64,000 nt of DNA. It comes from Malachius bipustulatus. Lineage: Eukaryota > Arthropoda > Insecta > Coleoptera > Melyridae. Every line of letters starts with the position of its first letter. Position 1 is the first letter of the stretch. A model generated the notes under the pieces. That model was not told where the DNA came from. It saw only the letters and a list, made by a program, of their open reading frames with translations, and made no database searches. Below, one piece after another: positions 12,531 through 24,324 of the stretch. Position numbers and translations under genes: made by a program. The stretch spans positions 41,059,735 to 41,123,734 of the forward strand of contig OU342636.1 in the NCBI GenBank assembly GCA_910589415.1, in the 5' to 3' direction.

Positions 12531-13060
12531 AATTAACCGTTTTTCCAGTTTTTTGAAGACATCTAGGGCACCGTTTGAGATATACAACTCAGCTTTTGTA
12601 CATGTCATAATATCATTGATACATGCATTTTTATTATCAATTCATTTTCTTCATGTGTCATTTGCGAAGGTCTTAGGATTTATCGAAGTTTTTTGCCCTT
12701 TATTTTGCGTTGGAACATTCAAAAAGCGAGGTATTTTTATCGTAAATGGCAATTTTGCTCAAGAACGGCTCACGTTAGCAATTATCATCAAAAGTAGGTA
12801 GGTACACTTTTTTTGCGTAGAAAAAATTGGGGGTTAAAACTCCATTATTAACCGCCACATCAGTGTCGTAGTTATTAGGGGCAAAGAACCCACGCAACCC
12901 TAAAATCTCCGCCACTGGCATACAAAAAAATAGCTAGTATTAAAAAGTAGATAATATCAATATGATAAAAAATGTACAAAAGCTGAGTTCTGTATCTCAA
13001 ACGATTCCCGAGATAATCTTAAAAAACCTGGAAAAAATTTCTTTTTTTTGACACTCTGTT
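12530..13060. mobile_element. Foldback element (~530 bp)
   Basis: Left arm about 12538-12605 (CGTTTTTCCAGTTTTTTGAA ... CTCAGCTTTTGTACATG) and right arm about 12973-13045 (TGTACAAAAGCTGAGTTC ... AAAAAACCTGGAAAAA) are inverted copies. Wording resembles the 23662-24324 element (CGAGATA, TTTTTTGA, GTATGAGATAC-like), so the two are probably related. Ends are not sharply defined. Confidence 0.55.
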
Positions 13061-16000
13061 TCTCAAAAACGGTGCATTTGCGGACACGCGTATTTTCTCC
13101 AGACCAAAGAATCTCCCTTTAGATTTTTTCGCAATATTTAAGATACACCTGTATATAAAATTGTCATTAAATAGATAAGCTATAGCTACTTCAATAGATA
13201 AGTAGGTAATTAACCACCTGCGCTAATACGTACATACCTCTACTACCAGGTGCTTGATGTGTTTTCGAAATTTGGGCACGGGAGGTAAATAGACGCGTAA
13301 CTTAAGATTTTTTGACCCATTGCTCAAAGTAGGTACCTATAGGTGAAAAATCACGCAAGGTATGATGTAAATAGCGCTTAGCGTTAGAGACCAGGAGGTT
13401 TAGGTGGCACGCATTATCTACCAATAAAAAGGGGTGTCCTGGGTACGTAATAATTTAAAAAACTTAAGTATAGGTACTTATATGGGTGCTCATAAAGTGG
13501 TATTTAAACGCAATATTAATGCTCAGATACTGATTTTTCAAGTGAAAAGTCCGATTTTTCGACATAAATAAGGGCACGAGGGCCCCTAAGGCTACCAGGC
13601 CCGGGGGAAATTTCTCCCTCTGTCACCTCGGTTCTTACACTACCGCTAATCACCTATAGGAATCTTATACCTTAGGTACATACCTTATCACTGTTGAGAA
13701 GGTGTTCATGAAGAGGTTTAGAAATAGATTCTGTAGTTGCATCTCTATGGACCATTTCGTCGTACTTCATCAAGTTTTCTCTCCTTCTCCTGTATTTGGT
13801 CCACAGGATTCTAAAAGAAAGTCAGGGAAATAAAATTCTCAATTTTTGGAAATAATTTAGAGTTGTAATTAACGTTATGCAACCAGAAAAACTTAATCTC
13901 ATCGCGCCAGGTTATAAGTACACGACCAGCTGCTCAGCGCGAGGTTTTCCCGGTTGCATAGAACGTTCAATTTTTCTGTTTTTAAGAATAATGGTTGTTA
14001 CCTTATTCCGAAAGCAGTTAAAAGAGCGATTACTAAAGGTACTAAAGTTGCAAAACAAGCAAGAAATAATGTCTGTACATCGTTGAGACCTGAAACATAT
14101 TAATTTAAATGTAGAAATAATTGCATGTAAGTGCTGACGCACAAAAAAAGTTGTTGAGTTCTGGTTTCTGGATACAAGAAAGTATTTGCGGCAGTGCTAA
14201 CATAATAATTCATAACTCGATCTATTTTATCTAACGTTTTCTGAATAAATATCTTTATTATTGCGTCCCCGAAACTAGGTACACGGCTCAGGGGCAGTTA
14301 CCCCTTCTCTGCCCACTCGGTATAGATACGCTTCTCTTTCTCATTTTAATATATCACCATCTCCTCAAGATAAGAGAAAAAACAGAAAACAGGAATAATT
14401 ATCTTATACACACACCTACAGAGTATAACGCAAAATAACTGCAGAAGAGATGTAACCACTTTTAATTATTTGAACCTGAATTTTTTGGCAAAATTGCCCC
14501 TTTCCCCCATGCCCTCCTCCCACATTTGAATCAGTCGCTTTTAGATCAGCACCTTCTGACTTATTAGGAATTCTATTATCATTTTATTCTCTTATCAGCT
14601 GCAGTGATTGCGCTTGTCTTCTATATATATTTCTCATCACTGCGGTGTTAATTCAAAATTTGGATCTGGGAGCAAAGCAAGAACTTTTTAAGGTCCCTTT
14701 TAAATGTTGTAAGTACAGGCATAGACCTAAATTAAGCTGTTAACGAACGCTTTCAGTAGGTAAAACATTATTCATGCATAATGTACCAAAATAGCAGCGC
14801 AGTTGCTGTCGTTTGATTTCAATCGGTGGTCTGAATGATATGGAGTATCCTTCCTGAAAGGGGGTACATAATTTTCAAAAATATTTCTTATAAACTGCTA
14901 TTTCAATGTAACGTTACAGCTCAGATATTAATTTTCATTTAGACAATATAAATAAATATTATATTGTCTAAGATTTACCCAGTCCAAAGGCCAATTTTCC
15001 GAATACATGAAAAGGAAACGAGCGCCTCCAAGATTATAGGTTCCGGGGGTAGGCGTATTATAGTTTTTATAAAATGTAAATCTAAAGAGACAGTACATGT
15101 TAGCTTTTTATTGAGTGAGGCATGGTCCATGTATACGTACAGGGTGTTAGTTTGGTTTTGAGACATAGGGGAATCACATGGAAACAGAATTTTGGTCAAT
15201 ATTGTCTCCCCTAAATGTTTTAGAGGGAAACATTTTTAATGTATCATTAGTTAACATTGTAAAGCTGCTGCTGTTGCTCTGCAACAGTTACATAATATAT
15301 TATAGGTCTGTTAAGCCTTTTTCTAGAAAATCGGGAAGAAGTTTTCCTGACGACTTGCTACATCTTTGATGAATTGTCACATTTCCTCTGACCAGTTGTC
15401 AGAGCAGATAATTTAATAATGTTTCTCTCTAAAACATTCTATTGAGCAAAGTTGCATTTTGCATGCGAGTTTCCTATTTCAAATTGAAAGTAACAAAGCT
15501 CATTGACAGTTCCTCATTGTCGAACTTCTGTTGCCACATTGCAACGTCTGCAAAACAGTGACCGTATTGCTGCTCCAGTGCGTTCCTGGCAGATTTGAAA
15601 ACCTTGAAGACGATTAAAAAATTAAATTAAAAAGCAATTTCACAGTTTCGAGGCCCAACCAAGCACCAAACTTACATGGTAAGTAGGACCTCGGCATGGC
15701 CATTTTCCTCGCCTTTCTGATGATATGAGGAGTTTTTGGATGTTTGATAAGTACCTATTTGTATATCCTGCCTAGCATGTATTATTAGTCATGTTAGACG
15801 GCAACGTAATGCAATAGCTACAACAATCAAATTTAGCCCAAATAAAATTCTCATGCCCTTATCCGCGACTATTTTTCCTTAAAGTGTGGATTAATTTATG
15901 CGTCATCTGACTAGATCACACATTCTATTACACCTTCATAATGGAGAGGTTACCGTACGTTATACAGAAAACGAACTCTGCGACTAATTGGCAGACGTGA

Positions 16001-17030
16001 TCTTGGAAACCAGAACAAACATGTGGTACTTGCATGATTGCGTAAGTATCTTGTCGTAATTCCTGTTCGAGAACCAAATCAGAGCACCAGTTTTCTTTTA
16101 AGATACATGAAGCAACTGGTCTCTTTAGTTTCTTGAGTGAAATTAGTGAAATAATAAGCAAACGTATCACAATGCCGCCCTGTCAGTAATTGAGAATAGG
16201 AGAAATGTGTTATAGGAAATACTGGAATCCCACTTGGAACTTGCTCGTACTTTTAATTGAGGACGACATCACTTTTCGAAAATCACCCAAACTCACCAAA
16301 TGTCCACCGATCCTGACCCCCAGATCACGAAAAACTCGTTTTCCAAAATTCACCTGCCAATCACGATTTTTCGATTTTAAAAACGCTCAGGTAGCTTTAT
16401 CTTTCAAGATTAGTGAACGAAATTTTGGATTCTTGTAGAACTTTGGGATGACGTTAGATTTTCGTTGAAACAATTTCCAAAAGTAGCGTTACTTCTACAG
16501 GGTGTTCCTTCAAAATTCCGAAAATCCGGTTTTTGTCACCTAATTTCAGGGCGCAGTTTTCAATCTAGGAGGCTGAAATTTTTGTGGGAGTAAGATATCT
16601 ATAAGGAGTGGTCTGGTATTGCACTTGAGCAAAATTGGTCTAGCCGTTTCAAAATGGCAGCCATTTGAATTTTCGGAAAATTTGCTATTTTTTGAGCCCC
16701 TTTATGAGCAAGATGGCAATAAAACTTTGAAAAAATTGACAGGATGGGAACAAAATTATTCGAAATTTGAGTTAAAGCAATAAAATTTGCATTTTTTTTA
16801 TTAATAAGCCAGTGGCGTGGGTAGGAAAAGAGTAAAAATGTCTAAATTTCTATAACCGTTTCTAAGTTCATTTTTGAAGAAATCGAACTGAAATTTTCAC
16901 AGTAGACAATTACACTAATAACTTTTTAATCTTCGAAGATTTCAAGAAGCAAATAAGAAAAATGACGGAGATATTCAATTTTTAATTTCCGAGACCGGCG
17001 AAGCCGATTTCTCGGTAGTCCCTAAAAATG
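13061..17030. other. Intergenic DNA with scattered repeat fragments, no gene recognised
   Basis: I see no supported gene. Items present: a 30-base hairpin at 14940-14971 (TTAGACAATATA with its exact complement); a CAGGGTG end at 15139 followed by two inverted AAATGTTTTAGAG-type words (about 15213 and 15417), also found at 18540; and a repeat at about 16407-16930 whose parts (ATTCTTGTAGAACTT, GCCAGTGGCGT, GAACTGAAATTTTCACAGT) recur at 37220-37440. Confidence 0.45.
16407..16930. repeat. Interspersed repeat shared with 37220-37440
   Basis: Matching words occur in the same order at both places: GAACGAAATTTTGGATTCTTG / GAACCAAATTTTGCATTCTTG, GGATGACGTTAGATTTTC / GGAAGATTTTGGATTTTC, AATAAGCCAGTGGCGT / AATAGGCCAGCGACAT, and CGAACTGAAATTTTCACAGT. 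Here a CTACAGGGTGTTCC end sits inside the repeat. Probably a DNA-transposon fragment, inactive. Confidence 0.5.
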
Positions 17031-17039
17031 TCTGTCACA

Positions 17040-17325
17040 CGGTCTTTCCGTCTGTGGAAACACTCCAAAGCCGCATTTTTCGTCGTAGAAAGTTGAAATT
17101 TGGCTCGATTGAAGAGGCGCATGGTCCCACGATGCTTATTAAAAATGAGCGGGATCCGTTACCGGGAAGTGTCTTTTTTCTGGAATTGCGGGTTTTTCGG
17201 GAACGACCTAGAAAACACTCTAGGTATCTGAAAGTTGTACCAACCGAGTTGAAATTTGGCATGGACAAACCTTGGGACCCCCAAATAGAACCTATAAAAA
17301 ATGAGCCGGATCCGAAAATTTGAAG
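17040..17325. repeat. Two-copy tandem repeat, period about 154 bp
   Basis: The word GTTGAAATTTGGC occurs at about 17089 and again about 154 bases later. Each copy is followed by a TAAAAAATGAGC(C)GGGATCCG-like block, and each is preceded by a GAAACACTC / GAAAACACTC block. An open frame crosses both copies (17054-17323) but only reflects the repeat. It may be part of a larger unidentified element. Confidence 0.55.
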
Positions 17326-17619
17326 GTCCCCGTTCAGGGCCGTACTTTTTTTTTACAACGTCCCAAATATAGAATTTGTTTCTCGGTAACTGTACATGGC
17401 AAAGAAATTTTGTTTGCACAGTTACTTAGAGAAAGCATAGACGTACAAACTTTATGAAGATCGTTTTTCGAAAAGAAAATTAGGTGAGTGGAAAAAAAAT
17501 TTGTCCCGCGCCTAGCATTTTTCGATGCTTACTTATCATTTTTTGCATGACTTCAAATTTTTTTAGAATTTTTTTTGACCGATCAAAAAAATTACAAAAC
17601 AGAGCGATAGAGCCATTCA

Positions 17620-18062
17620 TTACCTACAAAAAAGGTAGATATAGTTTTTAACCTGAAACGTTGGAAAAACTGTCAAAACCGGGAAAAACTTCGGCAGGTC
17701 ATTTGATGGCATTTTTTTTAATGCTGTTTTCTCTGTAGGGTTATTCCACTCATCTTTTGCCAGTAAAATTATCCTTATACTTTCTTTTTTAGAGGATTTC
17801 TTCAATTGCAGTCCTGTCCACAAAATCATCGGATATTTGGTAGTAATTTTTTCAGTGTAAGTTTCTTCCTTTTGATCGTGTTTCTGGGAAGGAAAATTCT
17901 TCTTCGTCGTATTCGTCATTTCGGTAGTTTTTACGACATTGTCGCATGTTTCCCCGCAATATTTAAGGCATATCGCAGTGCAGTTCATTCCGGCTTTGCG
18001 ACACCCGCAAGCTGCCCCGCATTTAGTTTTGCATTATTGCATGCAATCAATTTCAGAAGTTA
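17620..18062 (-). pseudogene. Transposon relic with CXC-type cysteine cluster
   Basis: On the minus strand near 18035-17940 the translation contains CKTKCGAACGCRKAGMNC followed by CLKYCGETCDNVV. This resembles the CRKAGLKCS..CGxCxGxxC cysteine-rich (CXC/tesmin-like) tail of some insect transposon proteins. A stop codon lies just upstream, in CMQ*CKTKC. Downstream the frame stays open to 17620 but becomes low-complexity, rich in Lys, Thr and Glu. The transposon family was not determined. Confidence 0.45.
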
Positions 18063-18752
18063 ATTTGGCGTGCGTTCAATGTTGTAAGTAGGTACCGAGG
18101 TGAACATGCGTGTTATTTTTTCCAACCTAAATTACTCGAATCGAGATCAATTCCAAGCCCGATCTGGTTGTACGTCTCAATGTGTGAAATTGCGACGCGT
18201 ATTTATTTGTGAGGGAAACGATGACAATTTATTTAAAAAAATTCTTAACGCAATTTGTTGATTGATTTATCGGGTTTTGTTGTGGTCCAAATAGCGAAAT
18301 TTAAAATAGCTTGAAATTCGTAGCAGGAAATTTTGTTTCCCACAATCAGTTTAGTTAATTTCACTGATGTGCAATATAAAATTGCAGAGTCTAGGGAGGT
18401 ATAATATGACAACAGTGTAAGATAGGTAATGCAATTTACAATGAATTCTGGAACAAGAAAATTTCTAAAAATGGAAAGTGAAAAATGTAAATTTGCAAAG
18501 TTTTTATTGATGATAGGCTCCTGGTATACAGGGTGTATCTAAAATGTTTCTCTCTAAAACAATTAGGAGAGGTAATATTTACCAAAGTTATGCCAAAGGT
18601 GTTATTAAATATTTTCTATGCGCCATTGTACTCTGCTCGAAGGTTTTTCACAGATTTCAGAACAAATCTCATTACTATGGAATTTTACCTAATTCTCTAT
18701 GAAAAAATATATAAACTCAGTAACAATCAAAACTTCGCAGTTATGTTCTAAT
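18063..18752. other. Intergenic or intronic DNA, no gene recognised
   Basis: AT-rich. A CAGGGTGTATCTAAAATG end lies at about 18529, followed by TTTCTCTCTAAAAC, the same word as near 15423, which marks another fragment of a CAGGG-ended element. If the exon at 18779-18965 is real, this stretch is the start of its first intron. Confidence 0.35.
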
Positions 18753-18778
18753 TCACCAGTAGATATAATATAATTTAA

Positions 18779-18965
18779 AAAAAATACCTGGTTCTACTTC
18801 ATCTTCCATGAAATATCCGGTTCCATTATACAGCAATTCCCTAATTGACTTCTGAGTTTCATTGGAAGCGTTTTGAATTTGCAGGGGATGGGTCTGATGG
18901 GGATAAGTGAGGTTGGCAATTCTGGTCGAATTCTCCGGTATATGGTTCCTGTTCGGTGGTGTCAT
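18779..18965 (-). CDS. Putative first coding exon of a glycosylated membrane or secreted protein (GPCR-like N-terminus)
   Basis: An ATG at 18965 in the context CAACAATG opens about 62 codons (MTPPNRNHIPENSTRIANLT... ending ...GYFMEDEVEPG). The frame reaches a possible donor, CCAG|GTATTT, at about 18779/18778; without splicing it runs into a stop at 18753. Five N-glycosylation sequons (NST, NLT, NAS, NET, NGT) fall within about 50 residues. There is no hydrophobic signal peptide, a combination common in the extracellular N-termini of class A receptors. Candidate 3' splice acceptors (TTTATAAG, TTCTTCAG) lie upstream, consistent with a spliced 5' leader. No downstream exon was recognised, so the gene continues beyond a long intron to the left or this is a chance frame. 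I could not name the protein; the receptor reading is inference. Confidence 0.4.
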
Positions 18966-19090
18966 TGTTGTAGAAATTGCTCATCAATCAATCGAAGTCT
19001 GAAGAATATCATCTGAGACAATCTTATAAAAAAAAAATAATTAGTAACTGGAATGAATAATAAAATATTGGAATAATACATTACAAAATA

Positions 19091-19520
19091 CAAGATGATG
19101 CAAAAGTTCCGCGCAATATTCAAAACTCTTTTATTTAACGCTTATTTTTTAAATCACGAAGTAGATAAATTTTATTTACAAAAATGGCATGTATCAACAT
19201 TTTTCAAACCACATTTTTGAGCTGTGACGTCGTTAGATGACGTCATACGTTTTCAAAAATCGCATGTCATTGTATTAAGAACAAAGTCAATAATCCCGCT
19301 GAGAAGAAAAAAACTTTGGTTGTAGCTAACTTTAAAAAAACTCAGGGGATAATCCTGAAGGGTACTTACTCAGGGGATAATTACTTGGGGATTGAAAGGC
19401 GTAAAGTTGTCTTGAGGATGCAGCCGCAAAGCCTTTAAGGGTATATTTCAAATTCCCCAAATTGAATTTGTTTCTATTTTGAAATAACGCGAACATCCCT
19501 TGATAAAAAAATCACCCCGG
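19091..19520. mobile_element. Decayed CAGGG-type element (~430 bp)
   Basis: TACAAGATGATGCAAAAG on the left and AATCACCCCGGTA on the right look like worn forms of TACAGGGTGAT / ATCACCCTGTA. Directly after it another intact end (TACAGGGTGTCCC, 19522) starts, so at least two elements meet here. No coding capacity. Confidence 0.4.
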
Positions 19521-19799
19521 TATACAGGGTGTCCCATCATATAGAATTTTCGCGAAAAATGGTAGGTATTTCTAATTGAGATTTGTACAGGGTTATTCGC
19601 GGTATATGCGATGGAAGATTACGGCTATGTCCCTTGATTTTAAGAAGATTTTATTTTTGGAGTGGATAGAAAACCGTTAAAGGATCATTTCAAAATTATA
19701 TTCATAATGTACAGACTGCCCCAAAAATATGAAACAAATCAAAGTTATGTTTTCATAACTTTGGGACAGGGGCCACTCGCACTCCAACATACTATATAC

Positions 19800-20750
19800 A
19801 CCACGCGATAGGTCTACTCACTAGGAACTTCGTGGTAAAAACCTTATCCGCCGGTAATGTATAATAAGGGAGTTATAGGGTCTAGAAGAAAACGTGTGAA
19901 AATTATATCTAATACGGATCTGGCAGTAGATAGTAATAAACCTATAAGTAATACACCAGTAGCAGCCGTAGTGACTAAGATCACTGACATCGCCGGAGGA
20001 TGCAGGTTGCGTCAAGGCCATTGAGTTAGACGGCGACCCAACGCCGGAATGGGTAATGGGAAGCGGAAGGGGACCCTTGAAATAAATGGGAATAAATTCA
20101 AACACGTAAATAAGCAAATGTGAATCGAGATCGAACGAAACATTCAACACAGGGGGACCAGCGTACGGGTAAAACCGTCGCGATAGAGCAACTGAAACAT
20201 TCAACATGTAATAGACTCGCAATCGTATCGGAATTCGGAAAGAGTTAGTTTAAAGTTGGCCTGGCTCATTGAACGACGTGAACGCTCGTAGGCAGGCAGG
20301 GACTTCCCCGCGGTACCGAGGTCGCTTGCTGATGTAGACGAATCAATTACGGAGGAGAGGGAGAGGACTGGCATTGTGGCATTCTGATCTAGCTCACGCA
20401 GGAGGACGGATCATTTTATATTCGTATTATTTACGATTGCTCACCTTCCCTTTCATATACGGTCTACATTAAAATACGATCACATTTCCATTTGTGCCTT
20501 TTCGTGCCTTTTAATAGAGACTCGCAATCGTATCGGAAAGTGTTAGTTTAAAGTTGAAGGTCGAAGCGATCGTATCTATCTATCAAAACGAAAAAAATGC
20601 AGTGCGATTATAATACGTGTACGGGGTGTGAGATAAGTGATGGAGCGGGGTATGCTTAGTTTGCGGACAAGCGGGACAGTTTTTCCTTGCCCTAACAAAT
20701 TGTCAACTGGTGTAACCGGAATATTATGGAATTATGTACATCAGGTGAGT
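19800..20750 (+). promoter_or_regulatory. GC-richer segment, possible promoter/5' exon with donor at 20743
   Basis: This stretch is visibly less AT-rich than its surroundings. A 45-bp block (GACTCGCAATCGTATCGGAA ... TTAGTTTAAAGTTG) occurs twice, at about 20214 and 20519. Near the right end, ATGGAATTATGTACATCAG is followed by GTGAGT, a good splice donor. No downstream exon was identified. It could be the leader exon of an unseen plus-strand gene or an LTR-like fragment. Support is weak. Confidence 0.25.
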
Positions 20751-21830
20751 GTATAATTAATTTTCCATAAATGCGTAAATCGTTTTCGTAATGCACTGTA
20801 TTCTGTAGCTTGGGAAGGGAGATAACAATGGGAGGGGAAATGAGGTAGGATAGGGGGGGGAGGGGACAAGGGGAAGTAGGCTATCACAAAAAGAAGTAAT
20901 ATTGTGCAATATTATGCGCAACGGCACGCATTGAAATTCAAACGGCGACAGGGACGGACTGAGGAAGCTATCTGCAAGCGGTGATGCCTTTCTATCTGCT
21001 CGAATGACCTTAACGAAGCATCTCTCTGTTAGAGAAAAGTGACCTTAGTTTTAAAGTGACCTTAATAGAAGTGCTCAAAACTAGCGAAAATAGAGTCTAG
21101 TGCGTGTATTTTACCCACCCAGCACCCCTATTCGCTCCACGGTCCTGTATGTTTGTTGGGATAACACCGGGAAAAAACACCTTCAAAATGTGAAACTACA
21201 TAGGTACATAAAAATCGCAACTGAATATAGTGTAAAAATCGCAAGTCAATGCGAGTGGCCCATCTCCTTAACATTTACCAAAAAATTAAATAGCTGAGAA
21301 AAAAAATTAAATTGGGTTTTACAGTAGGTGTTTAAATTGAAAAGTTTCTGAGTTATAAAGAAATGAAATGTGAAATTTTCAAAATTCATGGCGAAAGTGT
21401 ACAACGGAAACGGTTCGAGATATTATGGGAACACGGCATACATATCCCTATTTCAACTTTTTATATAAGTACGAGGTAGATGAAATATTTATATAGGGTG
21501 ATAAAAAATCTGAAAAAAAAACTGAGATTTTTCAGCAGGTCGCTAAATAAAAAAATAAAAAAATAGTATAATGTGAATGTTTCTGGACCATTTAGGTAAT
21601 AGAACATGAAAAGTTACGAGGAGCCGTTTCCGTTGTACACTGTCAGCATAAACTTTGAAAATTCCTATTTTCAATTGTTTGTAACTCCTAAACTTCACAA
21701 TTTCGACTCCAACTGTAAAAACATTCTTGATTTTTTCTTCCCAGACAATCTAAAAAAGATATGGTAATCTCTAAAGAATTGATAATCCAATCTCTAAAAC
21801 CTTTATGATCACTTCTAGAAAAAAGCTTCT
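20751..21830. other. Intergenic DNA, no gene recognised
   Basis: A G-rich stretch around 20815-20880 is followed by AT-rich DNA. GTACAACGGAAACGGTTCGAG near 21398 and GAGCCGTTTCCGTTGTAC near 21628 form inverted arms about 210 bases apart, suggesting a worn foldback element. No coding potential is supported. Confidence 0.4.
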
Positions 21831-21834
21831 TATA

Positions 21835-22201
21835 CAGGGTTATTGATAACTGTATAAATTTTTTTGGTGATCTCATAAAACAATAGTTAAGGAGTAAAAT
21901 AACCCTAACACGCACTACAAAAAACTCAATAGATTTTGAGATTCTTTTATTTGAAATTTTTTTGATTTTTTGTTTTTTCAATTACTAATTTTTTTTTCTT
22001 TGACATTTTCACACAATGGAAATACTTATACCGTATATTTTTTTATTCCAAACGGAAGACGATTGTATTGGACAAGTGTTCCAGCAAAAAAAAAATTTTT
22101 TTTAATCACATTTCAAAACTAGATATTTCTTAAGAAAATTGAAAATCGAAATATCTCAAAATTTATTGAGTTTTGTAGATATCCAGTTACCAATAACTCT
22201 G
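21835..22201. mobile_element. ~370-bp foldback MITE flanked by TA
   Basis: The left end TACAGGGTTATTGATAACTG and right end CAGTTACCAATAACTCTGTA are inverted copies. Flanking TA lies at 21833-21834 and 22202-22203. The interior is AT-rich with further partial complementarity. It is consistent with a non-autonomous Tc1/mariner-type element. Confidence 0.7.
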
Positions 22202-22346
22202 TATAACAAACAGTAATTTGGCACCAAATTTGGACATAAAAACGGAATAGAGTTTATGGATAACATTAAATAATTCACAACTTTGAGCTACACAACCACA
22301 TGCTGAGGTGCAACCAACTTTGTTTACTTATAGATACATGAAGGTA

Positions 22347-23162
22347 CAGGGTGATTCATCATAATGTCGCCCCCCTTTAACTTTGTTATTTCATGTGTCT
22401 CAAAAAAATTAAAAGTAGGGTTATGTAGGTGCTAAAAAAGACTTTTTTATACGTATAACAAAAATTTGAAAATAGATCAGTATACAGGGAAAACCAAAAA
22501 TTTAATTTTTTTTTCAATGGAACACCCTATATATGAATTTATTTTTCGATTCCTCGTAAAATTCTAAGCATAATTTATATAACATACCGCATACCTAAAT
22601 TCAATAGTTTCTGAAATATTCGCATTGAAAAAACCGTGTGTATGACTACCAAATTGAAAACCTCGATCATCTTAAAGATTTGATACGGATTAAAATTAAT
22701 AATTTAAATGAAAATAACCTAGAATTCATAACAGATTCATTGGAGAAAATGCGAACAACCCTTAGAAACCCTTATAAACCCTTATAAAATGTGTTGAAAA
22801 AAATGGAGGCCCACTAGAGCATTTTATTGTTAGATTTCTTGATTTGCAACAGGTGTTTTATAAAATATTTGATGATGTTTCAAATGCGAATATTTCAGAA
22901 GCCTTTGAATTTAGGTATACGGTATGTTATACAAGTTATGCTTAGAATTTTACGAGGAATCGAAAAATAAATTCATATATAGGGTGATCCATTGAAAAAA
23001 AAATAAAATTTTTGGTTTTCCCTGTATACTGATCTACTTTCAAATTTTTGTTACACGTATAAAAAAGTCTTTTTTAGCACCTACATAACCCCACTTTTAA
23101 TTTTTTTGGGACACATGAAATAACAAAGTTAAAGGGGGGCGACATTATAATGAATCACCCTG
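22347..23162. mobile_element. 816-bp foldback element flanked by TA
   Basis: The left arm (22347 to about 22635) begins CAGGGTGATTCATCATAATG. The right arm (about 22885-23162) ends CATTATAATGAATCACCCTG and is a close reverse complement through its whole length. Flanking TA lies at 22345-22346 and 23163-23164. The spacer of about 250 bases has no coding capacity. The long arms could form an RNA or DNA hairpin. Confidence 0.85.
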
Positions 23163-23661
23163 TACAGGAAGGCCATTGAAGAAACGAAGAAGAAGAAAGT
23201 TTCTACATATTAGTTCCCATTTCACGGAATTGAGTCTGCCTTTGTAGAGGAGAATAGGTACAAAATGTATATTCTCAACTTAGTCGTAAATGGCTAGCAC
23301 ACTTGACCATCTTAGTACCTTTTGCCACATTTATTAAATTTACTAAGAAAAATCATCATAAATAATTATATCTGATTTTAGCTATAATTGGACATTATCT
23401 GAAATTATTGGCATCTGCTTCATAAATTTTAAATTTCTTATTTCACAGGCCGACTTCTGAAGATGTTTAGAGTTTATCGATGTAGAAAAAGCAGATGTTT
23501 TTGCTTGATTCTTTTTTTGCGACTGTGCGCTTAATTAAGCTCACTACAAACATGCTGATTAGACCAGATTTTTGAATATTAAATTATTCATGAATTTACT
23601 GTGAATAAAATACGCTAATAAAGTATACTTTTCGCTAGAATTTTATACGATGAAACACTCT

Positions 23662-24324
23662 CAGGGTGTTTACTGTTAGGTTGGCCAAACTTCACAGGCT
23701 GATTCTTCAGGCTAAAATAAACAATAAATTTCCCATTAACGTGTGTCCGGTGTCGAAGAAATATTATTTTTCCAGTTTTTTGACGATGTCTCCGGAACCG
23801 TATGAGATACAATGTTGATACAATGATCTTTTACACACTATGTGTTCACTGATCCCCTTAGTTTCGCCGTAAAATAAAGGTTTTAAAAAAATTCAGTGGC
23901 GTAAACTTAGGGTATTTTGAGAATTTCGACGCCACTGGAATGAATACGATTTTAAGTAGCCCCTTTGAGCCGTCTATGTTTTCCACACCAATAAGGTACT
24001 CTTGGTTAACGGCTCTAAAGTGAACCGTTTCCGAGAAAAATGTCATTTTATGAGAGAAAGTCTACACCACTGAATTTTTTCATAAGCTGTATTTTAAGAC
24101 GAAAATAAGGGGATCAGTGAGCACATAGTGTGTAAAAGAGCTGAACATTGTATCTCATACGGTTCCCGAGATATCGTCAAAAAACTGTAAATAGAATATT
24201 TCCTCGACACCCTACTGTATCTCAAAAACCGTGCGTTTCCGGACAAATGTTAAACAGAAGTTTTTTTATTTTAGTTTGAAAAATCAGCCTGTGAAGTTTG
24301 GCCAACCTTACAGTAAACACCGTG
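23662..24324. mobile_element. 663-bp foldback element
   Basis: CAGGGTGTTTACTGTTAGGTTGG... on the left is matched by CCAACCTTACAGTAAACACCGTG on the right. Arms extend inward for over 200 bases (for example AAGTTTGGCC, ATCAGTGAGCACATAGTGTG). The right flank is TA; the left TA is mutated to TC. It also contains two AGTGGCGTA / CAGTGGTGTAGA words in the centre. It has no intact coding region. Confidence 0.78.

Noticed and set aside
15928..16170. 80-codon minus-strand frame considered as a downstream exon of the receptor-like gene
   Set aside because: It has no transmembrane pattern of a receptor and no clear splice sites; no link to the 18.8-kb exon could be shown.
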